DNA of 64,000 nt from the NCBI RefSeq assembly GCF_000018945.1, contig NC_011978.1, positions 1,272,729-1,336,728 on the forward strand. The letters run 5' to 3'. Made by a program: the position numbers and the translations under genes. The first letter of the stretch is position 1. Each line of letters begins with the position of its first letter. This document shows positions 43,833 to 52,568 of this stretch, piece after piece. The DNA comes from Thermotoga neapolitana DSM 4359 (GTDB taxonomy: Bacteria > Thermotogota > Thermotogae > Thermotogales > Thermotogaceae). Under the pieces are notes generated by a model. The model saw only the letters and a list, made by a program, of their open reading frames with translations. It was not told the DNA's origin and did no database searches.

Positions 43833-44776
43833 GTCTTCTGAAAGTTCAGAACCTGACAAAGGAGTTTCCTCTTGGTTTCTTTGGAAGAGAAAAGTTGAAG
43901 GCAGTCGATGACGTGTCGTTTGAGATAGACCGCTCCAGGATTGTGTCGCTCATAGGAGAGAGTGGAAGTGGAAAGACCACAGTGGGAAAACTCATTTTGA
44001 AACTCATAAAACCAACGTCGGGTCAGATCCTGTTCGATGGAAAAGATATTTCCCAGATCAAAGGAAAGGATCTGAAGGAGTACTACAGGAAGGTCCAGGG
44101 GGTTTTTCAGGATCCGTTCTCGTCCTTCAATCCCATATACAAAATAGACAGGGTACTGAACATGGTGTTCGAAGAGTTCTTCCCGGACACACCGGCTTCT
44201 GAGAGGCGCTCCAGAATGGAGGAGGTTATCGCCTCTGTTGGAATGAACCCGCGGGAGATACTCGGGAAATACCCCCACCAGCTGAGTGGTGGACAGCTTC
44301 AGAGAATCCTCATTGCAAGAACACTGCTTCTCAACGTGGAACTTCTAATCGCAGACGAGATCATCAGCATGCTCGATGCCTCAACGAGGGTGGATATCCT
44401 GAACCTTCTCGGCGATCTTCGAGAACGTGGGATGTCAGTAATCTTCATAACGCACGATCTCTCTCTCGGTTACTACATCAGCGACGAGACCTTCATAATG
44501 TACAGAGGGAACATCGTTGAGATGGGAGACACAGAAAAGGTGTTTCACAACCCGATTCATCCCTACACGAAGATGCTCCTTGAATCCGTGCCGGAAATAG
44601 ACAGAAAGTGGGATCTCAGCAAAAGATTCATACCGGAACTCGTTTCATCTTCGAACGCTCCGTGTAAGTACTACGACAGATGTCCCATAAAGGACAAGGA
44701 ATGCCTTTTTGAGAAACCTGAACTTGTGGAAGTTGAAGAAAACCACAAAGTTCTCTGTTTAAAGGCGGGGAGGTAG
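43829..44776 (+). CDS. ABC transporter ATPase, DppF type
   Basis: A 315-residue ATPase, the partner of the DppD-type protein. Seen: Walker A GESGSGKT, VFQDPFSSFNP, signature LSGGQLQR, Walker B LLIADEIISMLD, H-loop FITHDL, and the C-terminal cysteine group CKYYDRCPIKDKECLFE with a later VLCL. The aspartate-glutamate pair is intact, so both ATP sites should be active. TTG 43829 follows GAGGTGATGCAAA. Confidence 0.92.
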   Translation: MSLLKVQNLTKEFPLGFFGREKLKAVDDVSFEIDRSRIVSLIGESGSGKTTVGKLILKLIKPTSGQILFDGKDISQIKGKDLKEYYRKVQGVFQDPFSSFNPIYKIDRVLNMVFEEFFPDTPASERRSRMEEVIASVGMNPREILGKYPHQLSGGQLQRILIARTLLLNVELLIADEIISMLDASTRVDILNLLGDLRERGMSVIFITHDLSLGYYISDETFIMYRGNIVEMGDTEKVFHNPIHPYTKMLLESVPEIDRKWDLSKRFIPELVSSSNAPCKYYDRCPIKDKECLFEKPELVEVEENHKVLCLKAGR

Positions 44777-44777
44777 T

Positions 44778-45764
44778 ATGGCCTCCATCAGAGATGTGGC
44801 CAGGCTCGCAGGAGTTTCCATAGCGACCGTGTCTCGGGTGATAAACGGTTACAACAACGTCTCTGAAGAGACGAGAAAGAAGGTCATCGACGCCATCAGA
44901 AAACTGAACTACCATCCCATATATGCTGTGAAGAACGCTGTTTTGAAAAGAACCATCGGTGTTCTTGTCCCGGACTTCGGGGGTTTTCACTACAACGAGA
45001 TCCTGACCGGAATAGAAAAAGAGGCGATAAAAAGAGACTTCACCCTAATGATCTCCACCACTCTTCACAGAACTTCTGTGGAACTGGAAAGGCTCGAAGT
45101 TTTCTTTGCAAAGAGAGTGGATGGAATCATCGTTTGTTCGTCGAAGAAGGACGAGGAACAACTGGAAAGACTGATCAAAAGTGCCATACCGGTTGTCGTG
45201 GTTGACAGGGAAGAGCCAGAGATCAGGCTCGACAACGTGGGAATCGACAACTACGCTGCCGGCAGAATGTGTGCAAAGTACCTTCTGAGCAAGGGTCACA
45301 AAAAGGTCCTGCTTTTGAAGGGAAGGAAGGATATCTACTCTTTCTCCGACAGAGAAAGAGGGTTCATCGACTACAGCACAAGACACGGAATAGATGTGAA
45401 GATCACACCGTGTGGTTATTTACCTGAACACGGCTACCACGCGGTGGAAAGGTATCTGAGGAAACAAGGGATAGATTTCACCGCTATCTTCGCCATAAAC
45501 GATCTGTCAGCTGTTGGAGCGCTCAAAGCACTTCACGATCTTGGGGTGGCAGTTCCAGACGAGATTTCAATAATGGGATTCGATGACGATCCCATATCGA
45601 ACTATACCATCCCTGCTCTCACCACCGTGAGGCAACCAAGGGAAGAGATGGGAAGAGTGGCCTTCGAGATACTCCATGAGAGGCTTTTGGGAAAAAAAGG
45701 AGTCGCAAGAAGAGTCATTCTTCCCGTTGAAATCATCGAAAGAGAGTCCGTAAAACAACTGTGA
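44778..45764 (+). CDS. LacI-family transcriptional regulator
   Basis: A 328-residue repressor. The N-terminal headpiece has ASIRDVARLAGVSIATVSRVINGY and the hinge KLNYHPIYAVKNAVLK. The periplasmic-binding-like core has IGVLVPDFGGFHYNEILTGIEK and the typical LTTVRQPREEMGRVAFEIL ending. It sits one base after the last importer gene in the same direction and is followed by a terminator, so it probably regulates this operon together with the ROK protein. ATG 44778 follows GGGGAGGTAGT. Confidence 0.93.
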   Translation: MASIRDVARLAGVSIATVSRVINGYNNVSEETRKKVIDAIRKLNYHPIYAVKNAVLKRTIGVLVPDFGGFHYNEILTGIEKEAIKRDFTLMISTTLHRTSVELERLEVFFAKRVDGIIVCSSKKDEEQLERLIKSAIPVVVVDREEPEIRLDNVGIDNYAAGRMCAKYLLSKGHKKVLLLKGRKDIYSFSDRERGFIDYSTRHGIDVKITPCGYLPEHGYHAVERYLRKQGIDFTAIFAINDLSAVGALKALHDLGVAVPDEISIMGFDDDPISNYTIPALTTVRQPREEMGRVAFEILHERLLGKKGVARRVILPVEIIERESVKQL

Positions 45765-45766
45765 AA

Positions 45767-45791
45767 GCCCCTCCAATTGGAGGGGCCTTTT
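45767..45791. terminator. Bidirectional terminator between convergent operons
   Basis: A perfect 20-base palindrome (45767-45786, GCCCCTCCAA and its complement) is followed by CCTTTT on the plus strand and by CTTTC on the minus strand. It lies between the LacI gene and the convergent end of the MBX operon. Confidence 0.85.
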
Positions 45792-47638
45792 CATTCTGCT
45801 TTCCTCAGGTACATATCGATTCCTCTGGCAGCTGCGTACCCATCTGCAACACCGTGTATGATATCGGGCCCGTGGACGATGTCTCCTCCTGCGAACAACC
45901 ACTCTATGGATGTCTGACCGTACTCGTTGGTCCTGATCCTTCCTCTTACGAATTCGAGTTTTTCTTTTATCTCCTGGGGCAAATAGGAGTAGTCAGGTGC
46001 CTGCCCTATCGCCTCGACCACCATGTCCGCTTCCACAAAGATCTGGATGCTTTCATCGAACTTTGGATTGAACCTCCCTTCATCGTCGAACACCTTCACA
46101 CACTTTTTGAACCTCACACCTTTCACTCGATCGTTTTCTATCACGACCTCCACCGGTCCCCATCCGGGTTTTATGACCACACCTTCTTCGAGCGCCTCGT
46201 CGATCTCTTCCATGTCGGCTGGCATGTCCTCAAAACAGCCCTCCAGTGAGAGCACCTGAACGTTCACAGTTCCATACTCCATGACCTGAAGCCTTGCCAT
46301 CGATCTAGAGATATCCATGGCAACGTTTCCACCACCGATGACGACAAGTTTCTCCGGAATCGGTGGTTTTGGACCGTCTCCCCTGAGATAGTTTCTGATC
46401 ATCTTCAACATGGGAAGTGCCTGCTTGACATCTGGATGGTCCGTTCCGGGTACCCCCGTTGATCTTCCAAGACCAAATCCTGTGGCAAGAAAGATGGCAT
46501 CGTGTTTCTTTCTAAGTTCTTCAAAGGGAATATCCTGACCAACCCTTGTGTTGAGGACGAATCTCACACCGAGAGCCTCTATGAACGCTATGTCTTTGTC
46601 GAGTGCTTCGTCCGGGAGCCTGTATTTCGGTATACCGTATCTCATGACACCACCCGGTCTCGATTCCGCTTCGTACACCGTGACGTCATACCCCATTGTA
46701 GCAAGAAAGTACGCGGCCGAAAGCCCTGCCGGACCGGAGCCTATTATACCGATGCTCTTTCCTTTCTTTTCCGGTTTCATGTCCAGTATCCTGCTGTACT
46801 CCTCGAGTGGGACACTGTCCACTATGTACCTCTTCAACCACTGAATCGCAACAGGTTCTCCCCTCACACCGATGGAACAGGCGGTTTCACATCTGTGTGT
46901 ACAGACTCTACCGCAGACCATGGAAAGCGGGTTCGTTCTGTAAAGCCATCTTAGTCCTTCTTCCAGGTCGTCCTCATAGATGGACTTTATGTACTGAGGT
47001 ATATCCATGTGCTCGGGACATGTGTAGGTACATACACCACATTCCACACACCTTGCGGCTTCCTGCATTGCCTGTTCCCTGCTGTACCCTTTCACGATCT
47101 CTATGAATGATCTAACCCTCGTTTCCGGTGGTTCTTTCGTCATCTCTACCCTTTCAAGGTCAAGAAGTTCGGAGTCTTTGTCCCTTGTCCATCCAAGTGG
47201 AGCTTTTCCCGGTTCGTAAAGACCTCTTTTTGCGTTCAGTCCTTTGTCTGTTGGCATGAAAACGAAATCTTCTGGATCCTCCGAGATGTGAATGTATTCC
47301 CTTGTCATCTGGAGAGAGCCAGTCGTGCATATGTCGACACAGAGGGCACAGAAAGAGCAGCGGCCGTAGTCTATCACAGGTCTCTGTGGGAGTTTCCCAT
47401 CTTCCTGGGTGAGATCCGGAACCTCCACCATGGTTATGGCATCCGTGGGGCATATTTTCGAGCATGTACCGCATCCGATACATTTTCCCCAGTCGTTCAC
47501 GTGGAAACCCCTGTATCTTTCCGAGGCTTCCCTTTTGGTCTTGTTCGGAACCTCAATTGTAACGGGCTTTCTGGCAAGGAACTTCCAGGCTTTCAAAGGA
47601 GCGAAAAAATCCTTCTTCGGCAGTTCCTGGATGGCCAT
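45791..47638 (-). CDS. Ferredoxin-domain / GltD-type flavoprotein fusion of the MBX operon
   Basis: A 615-residue soluble redox protein. The N-terminus has two [4Fe-4S] sites (C53, C56, C59, C63 and C94, C97, C100, C104), like NuoI/MbhN. A GltD-type part follows with its own cysteine motifs (CVECGVCTYTCPEH; CGRVCTHRCETAC), an FAD site (GIIGSGPAGLSAAY) and an NAD(P)H site (VVIGGGNVAMD). In related complexes the two-cluster ferredoxin is a separate subunit. As the last gene of the MBX-like operon it is the likely electron outlet or inlet for NAD(P)H (inference). ATG 47638 follows GAGGGGTG; GTG 47647 is in frame. Confidence 0.9.
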   Translation of the reverse strand: MAIQELPKKDFFAPLKAWKFLARKPVTIEVPNKTKREASERYRGFHVNDWGKCIGCGTCSKICPTDAITMVEVPDLTQEDGKLPQRPVIDYGRCSFCALCVDICTTGSLQMTREYIHISEDPEDFVFMPTDKGLNAKRGLYEPGKAPLGWTRDKDSELLDLERVEMTKEPPETRVRSFIEIVKGYSREQAMQEAARCVECGVCTYTCPEHMDIPQYIKSIYEDDLEEGLRWLYRTNPLSMVCGRVCTHRCETACSIGVRGEPVAIQWLKRYIVDSVPLEEYSRILDMKPEKKGKSIGIIGSGPAGLSAAYFLATMGYDVTVYEAESRPGGVMRYGIPKYRLPDEALDKDIAFIEALGVRFVLNTRVGQDIPFEELRKKHDAIFLATGFGLGRSTGVPGTDHPDVKQALPMLKMIRNYLRGDGPKPPIPEKLVVIGGGNVAMDISRSMARLQVMEYGTVNVQVLSLEGCFEDMPADMEEIDEALEEGVVIKPGWGPVEVVIENDRVKGVRFKKCVKVFDDEGRFNPKFDESIQIFVEADMVVEAIGQAPDYSYLPQEIKEKLEFVRGRIRTNEYGQTSIEWLFAGGDIVHGPDIIHGVADGYAAARGIDMYLRKAE

Positions 47639-47650
47639 CTCTCTCACCCC

Positions 47651-48757
47651 TCATCTGTCTATCTCCGGTGCACAGACATCCATCGTTGCAAGCCAGATGG
47701 GAACGTCCTCGATTCTTGTTCCGGGAAGATACTTTTCTATACCGTAAAGGCCCTGTGGGTAAGATGCACCCCTCACTGCAACCCTGTAAGGTTTGTTCTT
47801 TCCATCTGATACAACGAAGAACCCGTATTCACCGCGCGTGGACTCCACGTGTGCGTAAGCCATCCCTTTTGGAATAACCCTTCTCAGTCCACTTCCTTTG
47901 CCAGCGGGTACGTTCACTCTGTCACTCTGTGGCATCTTCTCCAGAGCCTGCCTGATGATCTTTATGCTCTGGGGAATCTCCTTGAACTTCAAATACACCC
48001 TGCTGAAGGCGTCTCCTTCTGTTGCCGTTGGAACTTCGAACTCCACCCTGTCGTAGAACAGGTAGGGATCGACTTTCCTGATATCGTACTCCACGCCTGT
48101 TGCCCTCAAACCCACACCTGTGACTCCCATCTCCATCGCCTGTTCTCTGGTCAAAATGAGTCTTCCCCTGAGTCTCGAGTGAACGATTCTGTTCTTGAAG
48201 ATGAGATTTTCGTAATCGGGCAACCTGGACTCTATGTAATCCAGTGTCTTCCAGATCATGTCCTCTACCTTAGGTGTCATGTTCTTCCTCACGCCACCGA
48301 TGATTATGTACATGTGGTATATCCTGGCTCCGGTGAGGGCTTCGAAGATGTCGAGAATTCTGTCTCTGTCCGCAACACCCCAGTAAGAGGCCGTGTAGAG
48401 TCCAAGAGGTCCTCCTATACCACCCACTGTCCAGATGTGGTTCGCTATTCTTGCAAGTTCCAGAACGATCATCCGTATCCACTGGGCACGCTCTGGGACT
48501 TCTATCTTTGCGATCTTCTCCACGGCCATGGCGTAACAGATCTCGTTGATGTCCGGCTCGGGAACACAGATTCTCGGTATGAGTGAGATGTTGGAATACC
48601 AGTAACGCCTTTCCATGAGTTTTTCAAATCCTCTGTGAAGAAAACCGGGTACCGGTCTTGCCTTCTTCACGATGTCTCCCTCAACATACATGTGAACGGA
48701 GAAGTTTCCGTGCATTCCGGGATGGTTCGGCCCGAAAAAGAGTTTCGTTTCACCCAT
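47651..48757 (-). CDS. NuoD/MbxL-like subunit lacking the NiFe site
   Basis: The large hydrophilic subunit of the complex, 368 residues, homologous to hydrogenase large subunits and complex I 49-kDa. It has FGPNHPGMHGNFS, EKLMERRYW and the GKGSGLRRVIPKG region. The four NiFe-binding cysteines of hydrogenases are reduced to two: C64 in RICVPE (E67 where the second Cys should be) and C362 in DVCAPE (E365 likewise). Thus no NiFe centre, as in MBX/MBS complexes. ATG 48757 follows AGAGGTGAG and overlaps the NuoC-like stop by eight bases; an upstream extension to 48880 is not supported. Confidence 0.92.
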   Translation of the reverse strand: MGETKLFFGPNHPGMHGNFSVHMYVEGDIVKKARPVPGFLHRGFEKLMERRYWYSNISLIPRICVPEPDINEICYAMAVEKIAKIEVPERAQWIRMIVLELARIANHIWTVGGIGGPLGLYTASYWGVADRDRILDIFEALTGARIYHMYIIIGGVRKNMTPKVEDMIWKTLDYIESRLPDYENLIFKNRIVHSRLRGRLILTREQAMEMGVTGVGLRATGVEYDIRKVDPYLFYDRVEFEVPTATEGDAFSRVYLKFKEIPQSIKIIRQALEKMPQSDRVNVPAGKGSGLRRVIPKGMAYAHVESTRGEYGFFVVSDGKNKPYRVAVRGASYPQGLYGIEKYLPGTRIEDVPIWLATMDVCAPEIDR

Positions 48758-49277
48758 TGATCTCACCTCTGAACATCCTTTTTGCCTCCGCAACGACGTC
48801 CTTTTTGTACTCTCTTCCAGGAAACTTTCTCTTCGAGTACTCGAGAGGATCGAAATCTTTTCTGAGTGGTGGTTTGTCATCCCAGAGTTCGAGAAAGAGA
48901 GGTTTCATATCGTCGTTTCCAAGGAACTCCACACCGAAGAATTCATGGATTTCCCTTTCGTAGAACCTGGCTACGGGCCAGATTTCTTTCACCGTAACGA
49001 ACACTGGATTGTTCCTGTCTATCCTGGTTGATACGATGAACTTTCCACCGTCTCTCCAGGAAAAGAGGATGTACACGAGTTCGAACTGACTGTCCTCGAT
49101 CCAGTCCACGCAGGTCATCAGAGAGAGGTGGGAATAACCAAGAGATTTCAGGGTTTCCAGCACAGAGATGACCCTGTCCGGTGCCACAGAGATCTTTGCC
49201 TCTCTTTCATCTATCTCTTCCACTTCCGGTTGGAAGACCTTCAACTTCTCCAGTGCTTCATTCATGGAATTCGTCAT
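48750..49277 (-). CDS. NuoC/MbxK-like subunit
   Basis: A 175-residue peripheral subunit of the 30-kDa complex I type. It has DWIEDSQFELVYILFSW and the family signature IWPVARFYEREIHEFFGVEF, followed by a C-terminal basic stretch (DFDPLEYSKRKF). It packs with the NuoD-like subunit. ATG 49277 follows GGGGAGGTG with nine bases between and overlaps the NuoB-like stop by 20 bases. Confidence 0.92.
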   Translation of the reverse strand: MTNSMNEALEKLKVFQPEVEEIDEREAKISVAPDRVISVLETLKSLGYSHLSLMTCVDWIEDSQFELVYILFSWRDGGKFIVSTRIDRNNPVFVTVKEIWPVARFYEREIHEFFGVEFLGNDDMKPLFLELWDDKPPLRKDFDPLEYSKRKFPGREYKKDVVAEAKRMFRGEING

Positions 49278-49794
49278 GTACGTACACCTCCCCAAGGGAG
49301 CGGATCTGATTCTGTTTGTACCACTCGTAGTTCTCCCTGTACCTTTTCCAGCCGTCCGCTTCTCCTTTTCTGATCTTCTCCATCAGGTAGTTGAAGGCCT
49401 CAAGAATTGCTTCTGGCCTTGGCATGCAGCCGGCTATATACACATCGACGGGTATGTAGTAATCGAGCCTGTTCACCGTTGCGTAGGAGTCGAAGTATAT
49501 ACCACCGTTTATGGTGCAGCTTCCAAAGCCCACGACGTACTTTGGATCGGGCATCTGCTCGTAGGTGTAGATCACCCTTCGCAGTGTCTTGGTGTTCAGA
49601 TATCCCGTGATGAGCAGTATGTCTGCCTGCCTCGGCGTTGCCATGGGGGCTATTCCGAATCTTTCCATGTCGAACCTGGACGTCATGGACGGTGGAAGTT
49701 CCACAGCACCACAGCCGGTGCAGTAGTGAAGCATCCATATGGATCTCGACCTGAGGGCGTCTGCGATTCTTTCCCAAACTGTTCTTTCTTTCAT
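49258..49794 (-). CDS. NuoB/MbxJ-like [4Fe-4S] subunit
   Basis: A 178-residue subunit carrying the proximal N2-like iron-sulphur cluster. Ligands are C25 and C28 (CTGCGAVELPP), C93 (GFGSCTINGG) and C123 (YIAGCMPRPE). The CxxC spacing in the first pair is that of hydrogenase-type complexes rather than the CC of complex I. Preceded by the NuoH-like gene, 12 bases away. Confidence 0.94.
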   Translation of the reverse strand: MKERTVWERIADALRSRSIWMLHYCTGCGAVELPPSMTSRFDMERFGIAPMATPRQADILLITGYLNTKTLRRVIYTYEQMPDPKYVVGFGSCTINGGIYFDSYATVNRLDYYIPVDVYIAGCMPRPEAILEAFNYLMEKIRKGEADGWKRYRENYEWYKQNQIRSLGEVYVHDEFHE

Positions 49795-49806
49795 CGGATC
49801 ACCTCC

Positions 49807-50688
49807 TCAAAGGGTCAAACCGAAGAGCACGAAGAGTGCGTTCAAAAAGGCAAGTCCAAGAGGAACACCCCAGTAGAACTTCAGCATCTGTTCTATTCTG
49901 AACCTCGGAAGAACGGCGGAGATCAAAACGGCCAGTACCCACACGACCACGAACTTGATGAGAAACCAGCCAAGACTACCTCCTCCAAGGAAGACGTTCA
50001 CAAAGAGTGAGATCTCCACAAAGAGTGAGAAATCGTGCATGATTTGAAGGAGTCCAAGGTATTTTCCGGAGAGTTCCACCATCGGTCCCGAGGCGATCTC
50101 CGCCGGTGCGATCGCTATGTCGAAGGGCTTTTTTCCCATCATTCCTATGAGGGATATGAAGGCCACGACGGCACCGAGTGGCATGACGAAGAGGTTCCAT
50201 TTTCCACTTTGCAGTGCCACGAGTTGATGAATTGAAGCAGTCTTGTAATTGAAAATGACGGATGCCATGACCACGAGAAACGGAAGTTCGTAGCCAAGCA
50301 TCTGGGTGAGAGCCCTGCTGATACCGATCGATGCCCAGGGGTTTCCGCTTCCTACCATGCCCATGGCCATTCCGAGTGCACCGACGGTGAACAGGTACAC
50401 GATGACGAAGAAGTTGTCTGTGTTGGGGAATGGGGTCCATTTGAGGGAGCCGAGTGGCATGAGCATGGCCGTGGCTATTGCTCCTCCGAGTGCCATGATG
50501 ACACCGAAATCGAAGATCCATCCGTTGCTGAAGGGATGTTTGGACAACGCCTTGAAGACGTCTATGAAGTTCTGATACCACGGAGGCCCTATTCTTCTCT
50601 GAACCCTTGCGACTATCTTTCGTGCTATTCCTTCGAGAGAAAGAACAAGAAAGAAGGCAAGAACCAGGTTGAACATTGCCTTGAGCAT
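49807..50688 (-). CDS. NuoH/MbxM-like membrane subunit
   Basis: A 293-residue membrane protein of the complex I ND1 type with about eight helices. Signatures: ARVQRRIGPPWYQNFIDVFKAL near the N-terminus and a GKKPFDIAIAPAEIASGPMVELSG loop with conserved acidic residues. It anchors the hydrophilic arm to the antiporter-like subunits and takes part in coupling. ATG 50688 is four bases after the preceding stop. Confidence 0.93.
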   Translation of the reverse strand: MLKAMFNLVLAFFLVLSLEGIARKIVARVQRRIGPPWYQNFIDVFKALSKHPFSNGWIFDFGVIMALGGAIATAMLMPLGSLKWTPFPNTDNFFVIVYLFTVGALGMAMGMVGSGNPWASIGISRALTQMLGYELPFLVVMASVIFNYKTASIHQLVALQSGKWNLFVMPLGAVVAFISLIGMMGKKPFDIAIAPAEIASGPMVELSGKYLGLLQIMHDFSLFVEISLFVNVFLGGGSLGWFLIKFVVVWVLAVLISAVLPRFRIEQMLKFYWGVPLGLAFLNALFVLFGLTL

Positions 50689-50692
50689 TCTC

Positions 50693-52567
50693 TCACCACC
50701 TCACCCAGAATATGAGAAGTAAGGTTGCAACAACCCAGAAGGTGTAAACGGAAGCAGAGGACGCAAAGAACCATCTGTGAAACCATTCCCCGATGTCGTG
50801 GAAGAGTTTTCCGATCGCACTGGTGATGCCTTCCCAGGATGGATGATTTCTGTACATCCTTTCAAAGCCGGCGTAGAAGTTCGTGTTGTAGTGGTAGAGA
50901 TCCGGGCTGTATATGAATTCGCCTCCCGTGTAGACGTTGAGAGGAGTTCCTTCTTCTCTGTGAGGTGCCATGAGGTCGACCTTTCTGGCTCTTGGGAAGA
51001 GGGAGTACAGGATGTACGCCACAACGAACCCGGTGAGAAACAGCGAGAACACAAGAACCGTGTTCCAGCTTCCAGCAAAACCTCTTATGAGCCAGTTTTC
51101 CCGATCCACTATTTTGAACGAGGTGGCTACACCCAGATCCATTCTGATGTTTTCGATTGTCTGGAGCACCGGAAACGGCCACACACCGAGAAAGAAACTG
51201 ACGAGAACAAGAAGTGCCATCGGAACAAGCATCACAACAGGTGCTTCTCTGACCTCTCTGTATTTTTTTGGAAGTTGACCGAGGAATACCCCTGCAAGTG
51301 GCCTGAAGACGTATAGGAAAGATCCTATCGATCCAAAGAATGCCAAGAAAGCGGTTATGAACATACCCTTTCTGACCAGTGCCTGGTAGATCATCCACTT
51401 CGAGATGAAGCCACTCATCGGAGGAATTCCGGCAAGGGAAATTATGGAGAAAAGATACGCAAGAAAAGTGATAGGCATCTTATGGATCAATCCACCCATT
51501 TCGCTTATTTTCGAGGTTTTTGTTCTGTAGATGACGGCAGCGAAGGCCATGAATATAACCGCAGAAGCAACGGCGTGGTTGAAGATGTGGAACATTCCTC
51601 CTTCGAAGCCCAGTGGATCCATCGTGCCAAGACCTACCAGTATGTAACCACCGTTTGCAACCGAAGAAAAAGCCATGAGCATCTTCATGTCATCCTGCTT
51701 TATCGCCATGAGAGTTCCGATGACGATGGAGATGTTTCCTAAGGTGATGAGAAGGTAGTTTGGTAGAGGAACATTCGAGTAAACGATCAGGTCTGAGAAG
51801 ACCTTCAAAGAGGGCACGACAGCGATGACGAGGGTGAAGATGTAGTTACCCAGTTTTGAAAGCTGTCCAGAGAGGATAGAAGAGAACGCATCAGGGGAAA
51901 GAGCATAAGTCTTCCTTATCCACGTATGCAACGGGAATATTCCACTCTTTGCGATGCCAGCCAGAGACAGTAGCAAAAACACGGCCAGTTTGAAACCAGT
52001 TGATGTGTCATTCACCATACTCTGAACCACGGATGATATCCTGAACGTCCCGTATCTCTGGTATATGAGGAACGCCCCGTAAAGAAAAGCGTACGTTCCC
52101 ACAGCACTCATGACGGCGTAAACAACCGCTGCTCTTTTTGCTTCTTCTTTTCCCATGGGAACAACGAGCAAAGAGGACAGAACCGCTATTTCCCAGAAGA
52201 TGTAGAGTGTGATCAGATCGGCTGCCATGAACACACCAAGCGATCCTGCCGTTACCATGAGCACGAACATGTTGAAGGCCGCGCGGTATCTTTGAGTCTC
52301 AAGCCATCTGATCGAAAAGAACATGATGGCAACTATCACCATGAGACTGACCATCGAGAAGTAAAAAGAAACGTCTGTCCACTCAAAGTACAGCTTTTGA
52401 CCGAACAGTACGATCGTCTCTGAAAATCCAATTTTCAAAGTGAAGACGTAGAACATCGAAAAAAGACCGACAAGGAAGTTCACGATGGTTCCTAACTTCC
52501 AGTTCATTTTTGAGATGAAGTACACCACAACGGACAGTACCATCAGGGTGATGAGGCTCGCTGTCAC
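50693..52567 (-). CDS. Antiporter-like membrane subunit (NuoL/M, MrpD type), second copy
   Basis: A 624-residue protein with about 14-16 membrane helices. The proton-translocating core has the conserved glutamate helix (YIFWEIAVLSSLLVV), a lysine-bearing helix (AGIAKSGIFPLHTWIRKTY) and GLIHKMPITFLAYLFSIISLAGIPPMSGF. The C-terminal 130 residues extend beyond the core with a soluble stretch and a final helix. Start GTG 52567, two bases after the previous stop and behind GGGGAGGG, is chosen over the longer frame from 52663. With the 52569-53969 gene it makes two pump-like subunits. Confidence 0.9.
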   Translation of the reverse strand: MTASLITLMVLSVVVYFISKMNWKLGTIVNFLVGLFSMFYVFTLKIGFSETIVLFGQKLYFEWTDVSFYFSMVSLMVIVAIMFFSIRWLETQRYRAAFNMFVLMVTAGSLGVFMAADLITLYIFWEIAVLSSLLVVPMGKEEAKRAAVVYAVMSAVGTYAFLYGAFLIYQRYGTFRISSVVQSMVNDTSTGFKLAVFLLLSLAGIAKSGIFPLHTWIRKTYALSPDAFSSILSGQLSKLGNYIFTLVIAVVPSLKVFSDLIVYSNVPLPNYLLITLGNISIVIGTLMAIKQDDMKMLMAFSSVANGGYILVGLGTMDPLGFEGGMFHIFNHAVASAVIFMAFAAVIYRTKTSKISEMGGLIHKMPITFLAYLFSIISLAGIPPMSGFISKWMIYQALVRKGMFITAFLAFFGSIGSFLYVFRPLAGVFLGQLPKKYREVREAPVVMLVPMALLVLVSFFLGVWPFPVLQTIENIRMDLGVATSFKIVDRENWLIRGFAGSWNTVLVFSLFLTGFVVAYILYSLFPRARKVDLMAPHREEGTPLNVYTGGEFIYSPDLYHYNTNFYAGFERMYRNHPSWEGITSAIGKLFHDIGEWFHRWFFASSASVYTFWVVATLLLIFWVRW

Positions 52568-52568
52568 G

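Noticed and set aside
45791-47638. Gene as a genuine glutamate synthase small subunit
   Set aside because: No gltB-type large subunit is adjacent, the N-terminal double-cluster domain is extra, and the gene is embedded in a membrane redox operon.
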